This document shows positions 36,588-45,404 of a stretch of DNA of 54,243 nucleotides, in pieces. Made by a program: the position numbers and the translations under genes. This DNA is from Acidobacteriota bacterium (GTDB lineage Bacteria > Acidobacteriota > Terriglobia > Acidiferrales > UBA7541): assembly GCA_021812285.1 (NCBI GenBank), contig JAKAOH010000005.1, forward strand, positions 1 through 54,243, in the 5' to 3' direction. The stretch's first letter is position 1, and each line of letters begins with the position of its first letter. The notes beneath the pieces were generated by a model that was not told the DNA's origin, did no database searches, and was given only the letters and a program-made list of their open reading frames with translations.

Positions 36588-38165
36588 ATGGCCGCATCCA
36601 CTTCGTTCAGCGCTTCGGCGGAAAATCCGGCAGTGGGACGATGGCTGGTGGCCATCGCGGTGATGGCCAGCGCGATGATGGAGTTGATCGACACCTCGGC
36701 GGTGAACGTCAGCCTGCCGTATATCGCCGGCAACCTATCGGCGACCACCACCGAAGCCACGTGGGTTCTGACTTCCTACCTCATCTCGAACGCGATCGTG
36801 CTGCCGCTGGCCGGCTGGATGGCCAATTATTTCGGCCGGAAGCGGCTGCTGATGATGGCCGTGGTCGGTTTCACCATCAGCAGCATGCTTTGCGGGCTGG
36901 CGCCCTCGCTGCCGCTGCTGATTTTTTTCCGCGTTCTGCAAGGGGCGAGCGGAGGGTCGCTGCAACCGACGACGCGCGCGATTCTGCTGGAGACGTTTCC
37001 GCGCGAAGAGCGCGGCCACGCCATGGCGTTCTGGGGCGTGGGAATCGTGGTGGCGCCGATTCTGGCTCCGGTGCTCGGCGGCTGGCTGACGACGAACTAT
37101 TCGTGGCGCTGGATTTTCTTCATCAACCTGCCGCTGTGCCTCGTCGGGCTGGTTCTACTGGAGCTTTTCGTTCACGACCCACCCTACATCCGGCGCGGGG
37201 AACTGCGGATGGATTACTGGGGTCTCGGCATGCTGGTGACGGGAATCGCCGCTCTGCAGGTGATGCTCGATCGCGGGCAGGAAGACGACTGGTTTGGATC
37301 GCACTTCATCGTTGCGCTGCTGGTCATCGCGATCGTCTGCCTGGCGACGTTCGTCGTTTGGGAGCTGCGGTCGAAAAATCCGCTCGTACACTTCAAGCTG
37401 ATGAAATTCCGCACGTTTGCCGCGGGAACGGCGCTGGGCGCGATTCTGGGATTCGTACTTTACGGCAGCATCGTGCTGATCCCGCTCTTCATGCAGGAAC
37501 TGCTCGGTTTTCCCGCCATCACCGCCGGCTTCTGGAATTCGCCGCGAGGACTGGCGACCATGGCGCTGATGCCGGTGGCCGGATATCTGATCGGCCGGCG
37601 ATGGGACATGCGGGCGATGCTGTTTGGCGGGCTGCTGGTGTCAGCGGTGGGCGTTTATTCGTTTTCGCTGCTGAATCTGAACGCCGGGCCGTGGAGCTTT
37701 TTCTGGCCGCAGATGCTGATGGGAGCGGGTTTGGCGTTCACTTTCGTCCCGCTTTCCACGATTACCGTCGATCCGATTCCCCCCGAGGAAATGGGTTACG
37801 CGACGAGCATCACCAGCCTGATGCGAAATATCGGCGCGAGCATCGGCATCTCCGTCGTGGCGACCGTGCTTCAGCGGAGCCGGCAATCCCACCAAGACAT
37901 TCTGGCCGCGCAACTTCCGCCGAATAATCCCGAGATGCAGAGTTTTCTCGGCAGGATGGGCAACGATTTCCTGCAGCGAGGGACCAGCGCGGTGCTTTCC
38001 GGGCAGGAAGCCTTGCAGCTGCTCTACCGGATGGTCCTGAAGCAGGCGGCCGTGCTGAGTTATTTGGACGGTTTCCGGCTGCTCGCGGTGATTTTTGCGG
38101 TGGTTTCGCCGCTCGTTTGGCTGATGCATCGCCACCACCACGCGGCGGAATCGGGAGGAGACTGA
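36588..38165 (+). CDS. DHA2-family (EmrB/QacA-like) drug efflux MFS transporter
   Basis: The 525-aa protein has about 14 hydrophobic segments, typical of DHA2 drug:H+ antiporters. Family motifs seen: LIDTSAVNVSLPYI in helix 1, GWMANYFGRKRLL (motif A) between helices 2 and 3, and WGVGIVVAPILAPVLGGWLT (motif C) in helix 5. The C-terminus is His-rich (MHRHHHAA). EmrB proteins usually work with an HlyD-type adaptor EmrA and an outer-membrane channel, but neither is adjacent here, and no TetR- or MarR-type regulator is next to it. Substrate unknown. Confidence 0.92.
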   Translation: MAASTSFSASAENPAVGRWLVAIAVMASAMMELIDTSAVNVSLPYIAGNLSATTTEATWVLTSYLISNAIVLPLAGWMANYFGRKRLLMMAVVGFTISSMLCGLAPSLPLLIFFRVLQGASGGSLQPTTRAILLETFPREERGHAMAFWGVGIVVAPILAPVLGGWLTTNYSWRWIFFINLPLCLVGLVLLELFVHDPPYIRRGELRMDYWGLGMLVTGIAALQVMLDRGQEDDWFGSHFIVALLVIAIVCLATFVVWELRSKNPLVHFKLMKFRTFAAGTALGAILGFVLYGSIVLIPLFMQELLGFPAITAGFWNSPRGLATMALMPVAGYLIGRRWDMRAMLFGGLLVSAVGVYSFSLLNLNAGPWSFFWPQMLMGAGLAFTFVPLSTITVDPIPPEEMGYATSITSLMRNIGASIGISVVATVLQRSRQSHQDILAAQLPPNNPEMQSFLGRMGNDFLQRGTSAVLSGQEALQLLYRMVLKQAAVLSYLDGFRLLAVIFAVVSPLVWLMHRHHHAAESGGD

Positions 38166-38224
38166 AACCAGATTCCGGGGCGATTTGTGGAAAGTTTCCC
38201 GGAATGCGATACGCGGCAGTTCCT

Positions 38225-38233
38225 TGCTATAGT
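38225..38233 (+). promoter_or_regulatory. Possible extended -10 promoter of the UDP-sugar dehydrogenase gene
   Basis: TGCTATAGT fits an extended -10 element (TGn followed by TATAGT at 38228-38233). No good -35 box is present. It lies about 80 bp upstream of the ATG at 38312. Confidence 0.35.
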
Positions 38234-38311
38234 GGCAATAACGAAAGGCATGGCAATCCTTGGCCTGCGCGGAAAGTGTCGCGCGCCGGAAAAAGCCGTA
38301 CAGGAGTTTCG

Positions 38312-39664
38312 ATGGACAAATCCGTTTCCGACCGGTTCGCCCGCAAGGACCTGCGAATCGGCATCATTGGTTGCGGCTACGTGGGCCTGCCGCTGGCGCT
38401 GCGATTTTCCGAAGTCGGCTGCCATGTGACGGGTTTCGACACCGACCCCGCCAAAGTGACCGAGCTGAATGCCAGCCGCAGCTACATCAAACACATTCCC
38501 GCGGAGGAAATTCACCGGCGCCGCGAATCGGGCCGTTTCGATGCCACCTCCGATTTCGACCGTTTGCGGGACATGGACGCGATCCTGATCTGCGTGCCCA
38601 CGCCGCTCGACGAGCGCCGGCAGCCCGACCTGAGCTACGTGGTTGCCAGCGCGGAAGCGGTCGCCCGAACGCTGCGGCACGGGCAACTGGTGGTTCTCGA
38701 AAGCACGTCGTATCCCGGGACGACCGACGAATTGGTGCTCTCCATCCTCGAACGTAGCGGACTGCGCTGCCCGGTGGCGCAGGGCGAGCGAGCCGGCGAT
38801 CCCGAAACGGACTTTTATCTCGCCTTTTCGCCCGAGCGTGAAGACCCCGGCAACGCCAAATTCACCCTGCACCTGATTCCGAAAGTCGTCGGCGGAATCA
38901 ATCCCGACAGCCGGCGCGCCGCCGAAGCGCTCTACGCGCAAGCGGTGGGCCGCGTGGTTCCGGTGAGCTCGACGCGCGCGGCGGAAATGACGAAGCTACT
39001 GGAAAACATTTTCCGCGGCGTGAACATCGCGCTGGTGAACGAGCTGAAGCTGCTTTCGCTGCGGATGGGCGTCGACATCTGGGAAGTGATCGAAACCGCC
39101 TCGACGAAGCCTTTCGGCTTCATGCCGTTCTGGCCGGGACCCGGGCTCGGCGGGCACTGCATTCCGGTGGATCCGTTCTATCTTTCCTGGAAAGCGCACG
39201 AATACGATTTCTCGACGCGGTTTATCGAACTGGCCGGAGAGATCAACACGGCGATGCCGTACCACGTGGTGGATTCCGTGGTTGCGGCGCTGAACGGGCG
39301 CCGGAAAAGCCTGAAGGGGTCGCGCGTGCTGGTGCTGGGCGTGGCTTACAAGAAAGACGTGGATGATTTGCGCGAATCGCCTTCGCTCAAAATCATCGAG
39401 CTGCTGCAGGAGCGCGGAGCCCAGGTGGAGTATCACGACCCGTATTTCCCCCAACTCCACAAAATGCGCCACTACGATTATTCGCACATGCGCTCGGCCG
39501 AAATCGCGCCGCAGAACCTGGCCGGATACGATTGCGTGCTCGTCGCGACCGATCATTCTTCCTACGATTACCAGGCCATCGTCGATTCGGCGCCGCTCGT
39601 CGTGGATTCCCGCAACGCGACCCGCGGCGTCACCCGGAATCGGGAAAAAATCGTGCGCTGCTAG
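38312..39664 (+). CDS. Nucleotide-sugar dehydrogenase (WecC/WbpA-like)
   Basis: The 450-aa protein belongs to the UDP-N-acetyl-hexosamine dehydrogenase branch and probably makes a UDP-N-acetyl-hexosaminuronate for surface polysaccharide. It has IGCGYVGLPLALRFSE at the N-terminus, catalytic C283 in GLGGHCIPVDPFYL, and GVAYKKDVDDLRESPSLKI in the C-terminal domain. The GHCIPVDP form of the active site separates it from the UDP-glucose dehydrogenase at 39. Start ATG 38312 is preceded by CAGGAG. An epimerase gene lies 1 kb downstream. Exact substrate not determined. Confidence 0.88.
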   Translation: MDKSVSDRFARKDLRIGIIGCGYVGLPLALRFSEVGCHVTGFDTDPAKVTELNASRSYIKHIPAEEIHRRRESGRFDATSDFDRLRDMDAILICVPTPLDERRQPDLSYVVASAEAVARTLRHGQLVVLESTSYPGTTDELVLSILERSGLRCPVAQGERAGDPETDFYLAFSPEREDPGNAKFTLHLIPKVVGGINPDSRRAAEALYAQAVGRVVPVSSTRAAEMTKLLENIFRGVNIALVNELKLLSLRMGVDIWEVIETASTKPFGFMPFWPGPGLGGHCIPVDPFYLSWKAHEYDFSTRFIELAGEINTAMPYHVVDSVVAALNGRRKSLKGSRVLVLGVAYKKDVDDLRESPSLKIIELLQERGAQVEYHDPYFPQLHKMRHYDYSHMRSAEIAPQNLAGYDCVLVATDHSSYDYQAIVDSAPLVVDSRNATRGVTRNREKIVRC

Positions 39665-39730
39665 CCTCCGCTCCGGCTGGCCGCGGCCGGCCCGCCAACC
39701 GAAAGGAACGGCGGCGAATGCCAAACCCCG

Positions 39731-40486
39731 CTACTCGATGCGAACGAGTTGGCCTTTCACGGTGCCGATCGGGACGATGGCGTCCACTTCGACCGGGGTG
39801 CGGGAGGCGTTGTTGGCGAGCCAGATGGTGAAGTTCATCGGCTCGCTGAGACGGCGCGAGGAAACGCTGACCGAGATCCGCGAGGCGTCGAACGTGCCGG
39901 CGGGAACCACGACCGAATCGTGCGCGGCGACGATATGCGCGGACATCTGATAAAAATGCCGGCCATCGAACACAGGGGAGAGCATCCGGGGCGCGCGCTG
40001 CCAGTTGTTGGCGCGCAGAGCGTAGAGCGCGGCCAGCGGATCGCGTGTGCCGGCCGGCGCGGAAACCATTTCGGTGCCGGGGTGGCGCGCGTTGAGCGTG
40101 AGCTTTTGCGCCGACTGCTTGCCCTGCTCGTTGAGATACATCTCATATTGGCGCGTCGCGAGCGACCTCGCTCCGGCGTAGGAATCGAATTGATCGTCGA
40201 GGACGAGGGCGTAGCGCAAGGGATCCTCGCTGTGCGCGACGGCCTGAAAATGCCAGGCGGGATCGCCGTAGAAATCGAGGCGCGGCATCACCCGGAGGTT
40301 CGCCGTCAGCGCCTGGCTCATGCTCATCCAACCGACTTGATAGACCAGCGCTTCGCCGGGACGAAACGGCATGGCCGCGCCGGCCGCCCGGCCTCGCGCG
40401 CGAACCAGCGGGGAGGCCGCGAGAGCCGCGGCGAGCGGCGCTAGCATGGCAAACAGGGCGAGGCGCGAGTGCGGAGATCTCATCAA
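39731..40486 (-). CDS. Exported DUF3108 domain protein
   Basis: This 251-aa protein has an N-terminal signal segment (LALFAMLAPLAAALAASPL) and a mature region matching the DUF3108 pattern: FRPGEALVYQVGW, then a beta-rich run with HFQAVAHSEDP and YEMYLNE. DUF3108 proteins are predicted periplasmic or outer-membrane-associated barrels of unknown function. It is flanked by nucleotide-sugar genes but on the opposite strand, so a functional link is not shown. The start may be ATG 40486 or 40483. Confidence 0.75.
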   Translation of the reverse strand: MMRSPHSRLALFAMLAPLAAALAASPLVRARGRAAGAAMPFRPGEALVYQVGWMSMSQALTANLRVMPRLDFYGDPAWHFQAVAHSEDPLRYALVLDDQFDSYAGARSLATRQYEMYLNEQGKQSAQKLTLNARHPGTEMVSAPAGTRDPLAALYALRANNWQRAPRMLSPVFDGRHFYQMSAHIVAAHDSVVVPAGTFDASRISVSVSSRRLSEPMNFTIWLANNASRTPVEVDAIVPIGTVKGQLVRIE

Positions 40487-40647
40487 TTTCCTTTTAGAAC
40501 CGCGAGCGGCGAAGGGCGTTGCCCTGCGCGGCCCACGGCTGTTTGCGGCGCTCGTGCCGGCGCCGCTATAGTCGGGCGTTGCGCTCGCGCAGATGATTGT
40601 AACGGAGGGACGGGCCGCGCGGCCGGGCGGTTCGCGGGAGGCTTCCG

Positions 40648-41589
40648 ATGCGGTATCTGGTGACGGGAGGAGCGGGATTCATCGGCTCGGCGATGGTCGG
40701 GGAACTGGTGCGCCGGGGCGAGCGCGTGGCCGTGCTCGACGACCTTTCGACCGGCAAGGAGCGCAATCTCGCCGGCGTGCTCGACCGCGTGGAATTCCAC
40801 CGCGCCAGTATCACCGATCTCGAAGCGGTGAACCGCGCCGCGCGTGGCGTGGATTTCGTGATTCATCTCGCCGCCAGAACCTCCGTTCCGCGATCGGTTC
40901 AGGAACCGCTCGAAACGAACGCGGTGAACGTGGAAGGCACGCTGAAAGTGCTGATGGGCGCGCGGGACGCCGGCGCACGGCGCGTGGTGTACGCCGCGTC
41001 GTCCTCGGCCTACGGCGAAACGCCCACGCTGCCGAAAACAGAGGCGATGCCGGCGGCGCCGATCTCCCCCTACGGCGTTTCGAAATTCACCGGCGAACTC
41101 TACGCGGGGGTTTTCACGCGCGTCTACGGGCTGGAAACGGTGGCGCTACGCTATTTCAACGTTTTCGGGCCGAGGCAGGAGCCGGGTTCGCCGTATTCGG
41201 GCGTTCTGGCGCGATTCCTCCTGGCGGCGATTCGCGGAGAGCAGCCGGTGATTTACGGCGACGGCGAGCAATCGCGCGATTTCACTTACGTGGACAACGT
41301 GGTGGACGCCACGCTGCGCGCCTGCACCGCCGCGAACGTCTCCGGGCGCATGCTCAACGTGGCCATGGGGACGCGAATCAGCCTAAACGATACGCTGCGC
41401 GTGCTCGAGAGGATCACCGGCCACAAGGCCGAGGCGCGGCACGAAGCCGAACGCGCGGGCGACATTCGGCATTCGCTGGCCGATATCGGGCTGGCGCGGG
41501 AGCTGCTCGGCTACGAGCCGAAAATCGGTTTCGAGGAAGGCCTGCGCAGGACCTGGGAATGGTATCGCGCGGAATACGCGCAACCTTGA
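40648..41589 (+). CDS. NAD-dependent sugar-nucleotide epimerase (GalE/WbpP-like)
   Basis: The 313-aa extended SDR enzyme has GGAGFIGSAM at the N-terminus, ASSSAYGE with the catalytic Ser, and Y142-x3-K146 in YGVSK. It should epimerise C4 of a UDP-hexose or UDP-N-acetylhexosamine. Together with the dehydrogenase at 38312 it could supply an unusual hexosaminuronate for surface glycans; this is inference. It is divergent from the DUF3108 gene. Confidence 0.85.
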   Translation: MRYLVTGGAGFIGSAMVGELVRRGERVAVLDDLSTGKERNLAGVLDRVEFHRASITDLEAVNRAARGVDFVIHLAARTSVPRSVQEPLETNAVNVEGTLKVLMGARDAGARRVVYAASSSAYGETPTLPKTEAMPAAPISPYGVSKFTGELYAGVFTRVYGLETVALRYFNVFGPRQEPGSPYSGVLARFLLAAIRGEQPVIYGDGEQSRDFTYVDNVVDATLRACTAANVSGRMLNVAMGTRISLNDTLRVLERITGHKAEARHEAERAGDIRHSLADIGLARELLGYEPKIGFEEGLRRTWEWYRAEYAQP

Positions 41590-41628
41590 GCGAAGCGCGG
41601 CGCTGTCGAGCGAAAACGGCCGAAAAAG

Positions 41629-42303
41629 CTAACGAGCCAAGCCGACGCCGTTGAGGCAGGCGGGCAGTTCGTCCAGTGAATCGAGCAGGACGTCGGGCGG
41701 CAGCGATTGGAGCGTGGAACTGCTGAGGCCATAGGTGACGCCCGCGGCCCACGTGCCGGAGTTCCGCGCCGTCTGAATATCGATCGCGGAATCGCCGACC
41801 ATCATTGCCTGGCGTGGAGCGATTCCGAATTCGGATAGCAGCGCGTTCATTCCCGTTGGATCGGGCTTTTTCTTTTCGAAACTGTTTCCGCCGTAGACCT
41901 GCCGGAAATAACCGGCTATCCCTAGGCCTTCGAGGATGGAGCGGCTGAAGCGCACCGGCTTGTTGGTGAGCACGGCGAGCGGACGGCCGCGAAGCGCCTC
42001 GAGCGCTTCCCGCACGCCGGAATAGGTGACCGTGTTGTCGAGCATGTGCTCGCGGTAATACTCGAGAAAAAAGGCCATCGCCTGCTCGATGAGCGGCATG
42101 GGATAGCCTTCGCCGACCGCGCGCTCGATCAGTTTCTGCATGCCTTCGCCCACGTAGCTCGAGACGACTTCGGCATCGAGCGCGGCGAGGCCCATGTGCC
42201 GCCGCGTCGCGTTGACGGCGAGCACCAGATCCTGCTTCGAATCGATCAACGTGCCGTCGAGATCGAAGACGAGCGCAACGACTTCGGGAAAGCGGCTGCC
42301 CAA
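41629..42303 (-). CDS. gph: HAD-superfamily phosphoglycolate phosphatase-like protein
   Basis: The 224-aa protein carries the HAD nucleophile motif D14-L-D16 in VFDLDGTLIDS, motif II LTNKPVRF, and motif III/IV KPDPTGMNALL with GDSAIDIQTARNSG. The cap domain length fits phosphoglycolate phosphatases and related Gph-type enzymes. I place the start at TTG 42303 because AGGAGG lies 7 nt upstream; a longer open frame to 42360 has no such site. Its substrate could also be pyrophosphate or another small phosphomonoester. Confidence 0.85.
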   Translation of the reverse strand: MGSRFPEVVALVFDLDGTLIDSKQDLVLAVNATRRHMGLAALDAEVVSSYVGEGMQKLIERAVGEGYPMPLIEQAMAFFLEYYREHMLDNTVTYSGVREALEALRGRPLAVLTNKPVRFSRSILEGLGIAGYFRQVYGGNSFEKKKPDPTGMNALLSEFGIAPRQAMMVGDSAIDIQTARNSGTWAAGVTYGLSSSTLQSLPPDVLLDSLDELPACLNGVGLAR

Positions 42304-42405
42304 TTCGGTTCCTCCTGACGCCGGAGGCCGGTCGGCCCGCCCGGCGGCCCCACACAACAAGAATGCCCGGCGAAACGACGCGGCGCAAATTTGAATCGGG
42401 GGAAA

Positions 42406-42434
42406 TTGGCGCGCGCGGCTCCGGCTGGTAAAAT
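42406..42434 (+). promoter_or_regulatory. Promoter of the DUF1015 gene
   Basis: TTGGCG (42406-42411) and TAAAAT (42429-42434) are separated by 17 bp, with TGG just before the -10 box (extended -10). The ATG of the next gene is 31 bp downstream. Confidence 0.5.
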
Positions 42435-42464
42435 CATCTGCTCCGCTGCCGCACCGATACGCCC

Positions 42465-43799
42465 ATGGCAGAAATTTTTCCGTTTCGCGCGTGGCGCTAC
42501 GACCCGAAGCGCGTGCGCCTGGCCGGCGCCGTCACCCAGCCCTACGACAAGATCACGCCGGATATGCAGCAACGCTATCTGGCAGCCAGCCGCTACAACT
42601 TTATTCGGGTGGAAAAGGGCGTGGCGGAGCCGGGCGACGGCGAAGGAAACAACGTTTATACGCGGGCGCGGGCCACTCTGGAGGACTGGATCCGCGAACG
42701 AGTGATGGCGAGGGACACCGAGCCCGCCATCTACCCCTACTTCCAGCGATACACCGTGCCGGGAACGCAGCAGCGGCGCACGCGCAAGGGATTCATCGCG
42801 CTGGGGCGGCTGGAAGATTACGACGCGAAAGTGATTTTCCGGCACGAGCGCACGCTGCCCGCGCCGCGCGCCGACCGGCTTGAGCTGCTGCGTCAGACGC
42901 GGACGCAAACGGGGCTGCTCTTCCTCGTCTATTCGGATCCCGAACGCGTTTCCGACCGCATTCTGGCCGAGGCGGCCGAGCGCGATCCCGTCGCCGAATT
43001 GACGGATGAAAACGGCGTCGGGCACCGGCTCTGGGCGCTCACGGATGGCGAGAAGATCGCCGCGCTTGCGGCGCTATTGGGGCAGAAACCGCTGATGATC
43101 GCCGACGGCCATCATCGGTACGAAACCGCGCTCGCCTTCCGCGACGAATGCCGGCGCGCGGCCGGCGCGGCGGCGCCCGATGCGCCATATGAAAAGGCGA
43201 TGATGGCTCTTTTCAATACGGAAAGCGAAGGACTGACGATCCTGCCGACGCACCGGCTGCTTGCGGGAGTTCCGGGGTTCGATTTCCAGCAGTTTCGGCG
43301 GAGGATCGAGCCGTTTTTCGAGTGGTACGGCTATCCTTTTTCCGGGCCTGAGGAGCGTGAAACGGCGCTGGCAGAATTCCGGCACGATCTGGAAGGACGC
43401 GGCCGGACGCGGCGAGCGATCGGCGCGTACGCGGGCGGCGGCGCCTTTTACCTGTTTCTGTTGCGCGGCAGTGTGGATCTGGATCGCACGCTCTCCGGCG
43501 TGGAGCCGGAAGCGCTGCGGCTGGACGTGGTTCTGCTGCACCGGCTGATGATCGAGCGGGGACTGGGCGTGACACAAGAGCAGGTTTCGGCGGAAAGCCG
43601 CGTGGCGTACGAACGGGAATTCGAGGCCGCGCTGGGCGCGGTGGATTCCGGACGCGCGCAACTGGCGCTGCTGCTGAATCCACCGCAGATCCAGCAGATC
43701 GCTGCGGCGGCGTTCGCCGGTTGCGTGCTGCCGGAAAAATCGACGGACTTCTACCCCAAGCTGCTGAGCGGCCTCGCGCTTTACCGGCTGGACGGCTGA
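42465..43799 (+). CDS. DUF1015 family protein
   Basis: The 444-aa protein matches the DUF1015 family from its first residues (FPFRAWRYDP, then VTQPYDKI) through RKGFIALGRLEDY, the highly conserved IADGHHRYETAL in the middle, and the C-terminal YRLDG. The DGHHRYE motif looks like a catalytic or metal-binding site. Members have a ParB/kinase-like fold and some archaeal relatives phosphorylate free serine, but a function for bacterial members is not settled. No signal peptide is seen. The downstream STAS gene is convergent, 6 bp away. Confidence 0.85.
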   Translation: MAEIFPFRAWRYDPKRVRLAGAVTQPYDKITPDMQQRYLAASRYNFIRVEKGVAEPGDGEGNNVYTRARATLEDWIRERVMARDTEPAIYPYFQRYTVPGTQQRRTRKGFIALGRLEDYDAKVIFRHERTLPAPRADRLELLRQTRTQTGLLFLVYSDPERVSDRILAEAAERDPVAELTDENGVGHRLWALTDGEKIAALAALLGQKPLMIADGHHRYETALAFRDECRRAAGAAAPDAPYEKAMMALFNTESEGLTILPTHRLLAGVPGFDFQQFRRRIEPFFEWYGYPFSGPEERETALAEFRHDLEGRGRTRRAIGAYAGGGAFYLFLLRGSVDLDRTLSGVEPEALRLDVVLLHRLMIERGLGVTQEQVSAESRVAYEREFEAALGAVDSGRAQLALLLNPPQIQQIAAAAFAGCVLPEKSTDFYPKLLSGLALYRLDG

Positions 43800-43805
43800 C
43801 GCGCG

Positions 43806-44153
43806 CTACTTCGGGAAGCTCGCGACCGCCGCCGACTCGGTATCGTAGACCTCGAAAACGGTGAGCAGCTTGGTCACCTGCAACACTTCGCGGAACTTCT
43901 GGCCGAGGCTCACCAGTTTCAGGATCGCGCCCTGGTTTTTCGCGCTCGTATAGGAGGCGACCAGCGCGCCCAGGCCCGCGCTGTCGATATAGGAAACCTG
44001 GGCCATGTTCAGGATGATTTTCTTGCGTTCCTGGCCCAGGAGCGTCTTCACCCGTTCCCGCAGCGCGCTGGACTCCTCTCCGAGCACGATGCGCCCTTCC
44101 AGGTCCAGCACGGAAACTCCATCCACAGTTCGCTCGGTCATTTTCAGCGGCAC
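43806..44153 (-). CDS. STAS-domain anti-sigma factor antagonist
   Basis: This 115-aa protein is a single STAS domain like SpoIIAA/RsbV. In partner-switching systems such a protein binds an anti-sigma kinase when unphosphorylated. The predicted phosphorylated serine is S58 in YIDSAGLGAL, in the conserved DSxGLG motif. No anti-sigma kinase (RsbW) or PP2C phosphatase gene is nearby, so partners must be encoded elsewhere. It is followed upstream on the same strand by the small zinc-ribbon gene (71 bp gap). Confidence 0.9.
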   Translation of the reverse strand: MPLKMTERTVDGVSVLDLEGRIVLGEESSALRERVKTLLGQERKKIILNMAQVSYIDSAGLGALVASYTSAKNQGAILKLVSLGQKFREVLQVTKLLTVFEVYDTESAAVASFPK

Positions 44154-44224
44154 GTTCGAGCCTCCTCACGCGTCAGAATTCAGGATTCCAGTGTTCCGGG
44201 CACCGTTGCGGGCGCCGGGCGTTC

Positions 44225-44386
44225 TCAGTAGTAGTCCGAACAGGACATATAATAACCGCACTGCGGGCAAATCAGCTTGCAGGAGCGGCTCTCCAGTCGG
44301 CGCGAGCACACCGGGCAGAAGTCCGAGGCATTTTCAAGCTCCGGCTTCTTTTCACTCTCGACCGTGTCCGGCTGCTTCTCTACCAT
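44225..44386 (-). CDS. 53-residue zinc-ribbon protein
   Basis: This short gene starts at ATG 44386 and ends at TGA 44225. The first 20 residues are charged (Glu/Lys-rich). The rest has six cysteines: CPVC (C24, C27), C36, CPQC (C40, C43) and C49 in the ending GYYMSCSDYY. The first four to five can form a zinc ribbon, and the MSCSDYY tail is a recurring ending in small bacterial zinc-ribbon proteins. Function unknown. It may share a message with the STAS gene downstream. Confidence 0.72.
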   Translation of the reverse strand: MVEKQPDTVESEKKPELENASDFCPVCSRRLESRSCKLICPQCGYYMSCSDYY

Positions 44387-44487
44387 CCGATGGGCAAAAG
44401 CTTATAGCACAGGCGGCGGAATGCGCAAAGACGAATTGCATGAGCCCCCGGTTCGGCCGCGCCGCAGTGGGGGTAAAATGGATGTAT

Positions 44488-44505
44488 CCGGGCGTGTGAG
44501 CCCGG
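44488..44505 (+). promoter_or_regulatory. Hairpin in the leader of the proline-rich gene
   Basis: CCGGGC (44488-44493) and GCCCGG (44500-44505) form a perfect 6-bp stem with loop GTGTGA. It follows a possible -10 box TAAAAT (44474-44479) by only about 9 bp, so it would form at the very 5' end of the message; no T-run follows, so it is not a standard terminator. Confidence 0.35.
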
Positions 44506-44531
44506 CATCTGTTTAACCAGAGGGCACGGCC

Positions 44532-45359
44532 ATGCGCGGAATTCCTGGTCTGGCAGCAGCGTTGATTTTGCTCGGAGCGATTCCCCTGAGCGCGCAAACG
44601 GGACAGCCCTTGCTGCGTCCAGCCGCACCGGTGCGCCCCGTTCCCATGGTAGCGGCTCCGGCGCGGCCGGTTGCGTACGTTCGCCCGGCTCCGGCTGTGC
44701 GCGCGCCTAGCGCGCCTGTGAGGGTTGTGACGATGGCGCCGGCGACTGGCGGGACGAGCACGGCCGCGACGAGCACCGTCTCAACCCTGCCGCTTTCCAC
44801 TCCCGTTCTAACAAACCTGGGCGGCGCTCCGATTCCGCTCGGACAACTGCTCAATCCCGCGCCGGGGCTCGGCTTTGATTTCACCCATTTGGCCGCAATC
44901 AACGGGAATCTGGCCGAGCGGGCGCTCATTGATCCGCTCACGCAGCAGGAATTGGCGCTGACCGAGCAACTGCCGCGGGAAGCGCCGGCGGCGTTTTTCC
45001 CCGATTACGGCTACGGCGCTGCGCCGGTGGTGATGGGCGCGCCCGCACAGCCGCAAATTATCGTATTGCAGCAACCGGCGACGCAGCCGGCCGCTCGCGC
45101 GCGGGCAGAGGCTGCTCCCGCGCCGGCCCCGCAAACCGCAGTGCCGCCGGCTCCGCCGCTGCCGGCGCTGGGGAATCTGTTGCTGGTCGAGCGGGACGGC
45201 AAAGTGATTCAGGCGGCCGCTTTCACCGAGCGGGGAAATCTGATGGTTTACATCACGCCGGATGGGCGGCGAAAAACGATCGCCATCAGCCAATTGAATT
45301 TGAAAGCCACCGAAGACCGCAACGCCGAACACGGCACGTTCCTTCATTTGACCGACTGA
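44532..45359 (+). CDS. Exported proline/alanine-rich protein of unknown function
   Basis: The 275-aa protein has a signal peptide (LAAALILLGAIPLSAQ). Residues ~25-85 and ~185-215 are low-complexity, Ala/Pro/Val-rich. A middle segment has PLGQLLNPAPGLGFDFTHLAAIN, and the C-terminal ~55 residues look folded (LLLVERDGKVIQAAAF, VYITPDGRRKTIAI). I do not recognise a family. The Pro-rich parts may span the periplasm or cell wall. The gene stands alone; its neighbours are on the other strand. Confidence 0.65.
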   Translation: MRGIPGLAAALILLGAIPLSAQTGQPLLRPAAPVRPVPMVAAPARPVAYVRPAPAVRAPSAPVRVVTMAPATGGTSTAATSTVSTLPLSTPVLTNLGGAPIPLGQLLNPAPGLGFDFTHLAAINGNLAERALIDPLTQQELALTEQLPREAPAAFFPDYGYGAAPVVMGAPAQPQIIVLQQPATQPAARARAEAAPAPAPQTAVPPAPPLPALGNLLLVERDGKVIQAAAFTERGNLMVYITPDGRRKTIAISQLNLKATEDRNAEHGTFLHLTD

Positions 45360-45404
45360 TTTTCCTCGCGCCATGCGGAGGGTTCGCTTCGGGCGCGTCT
45401 GAGG

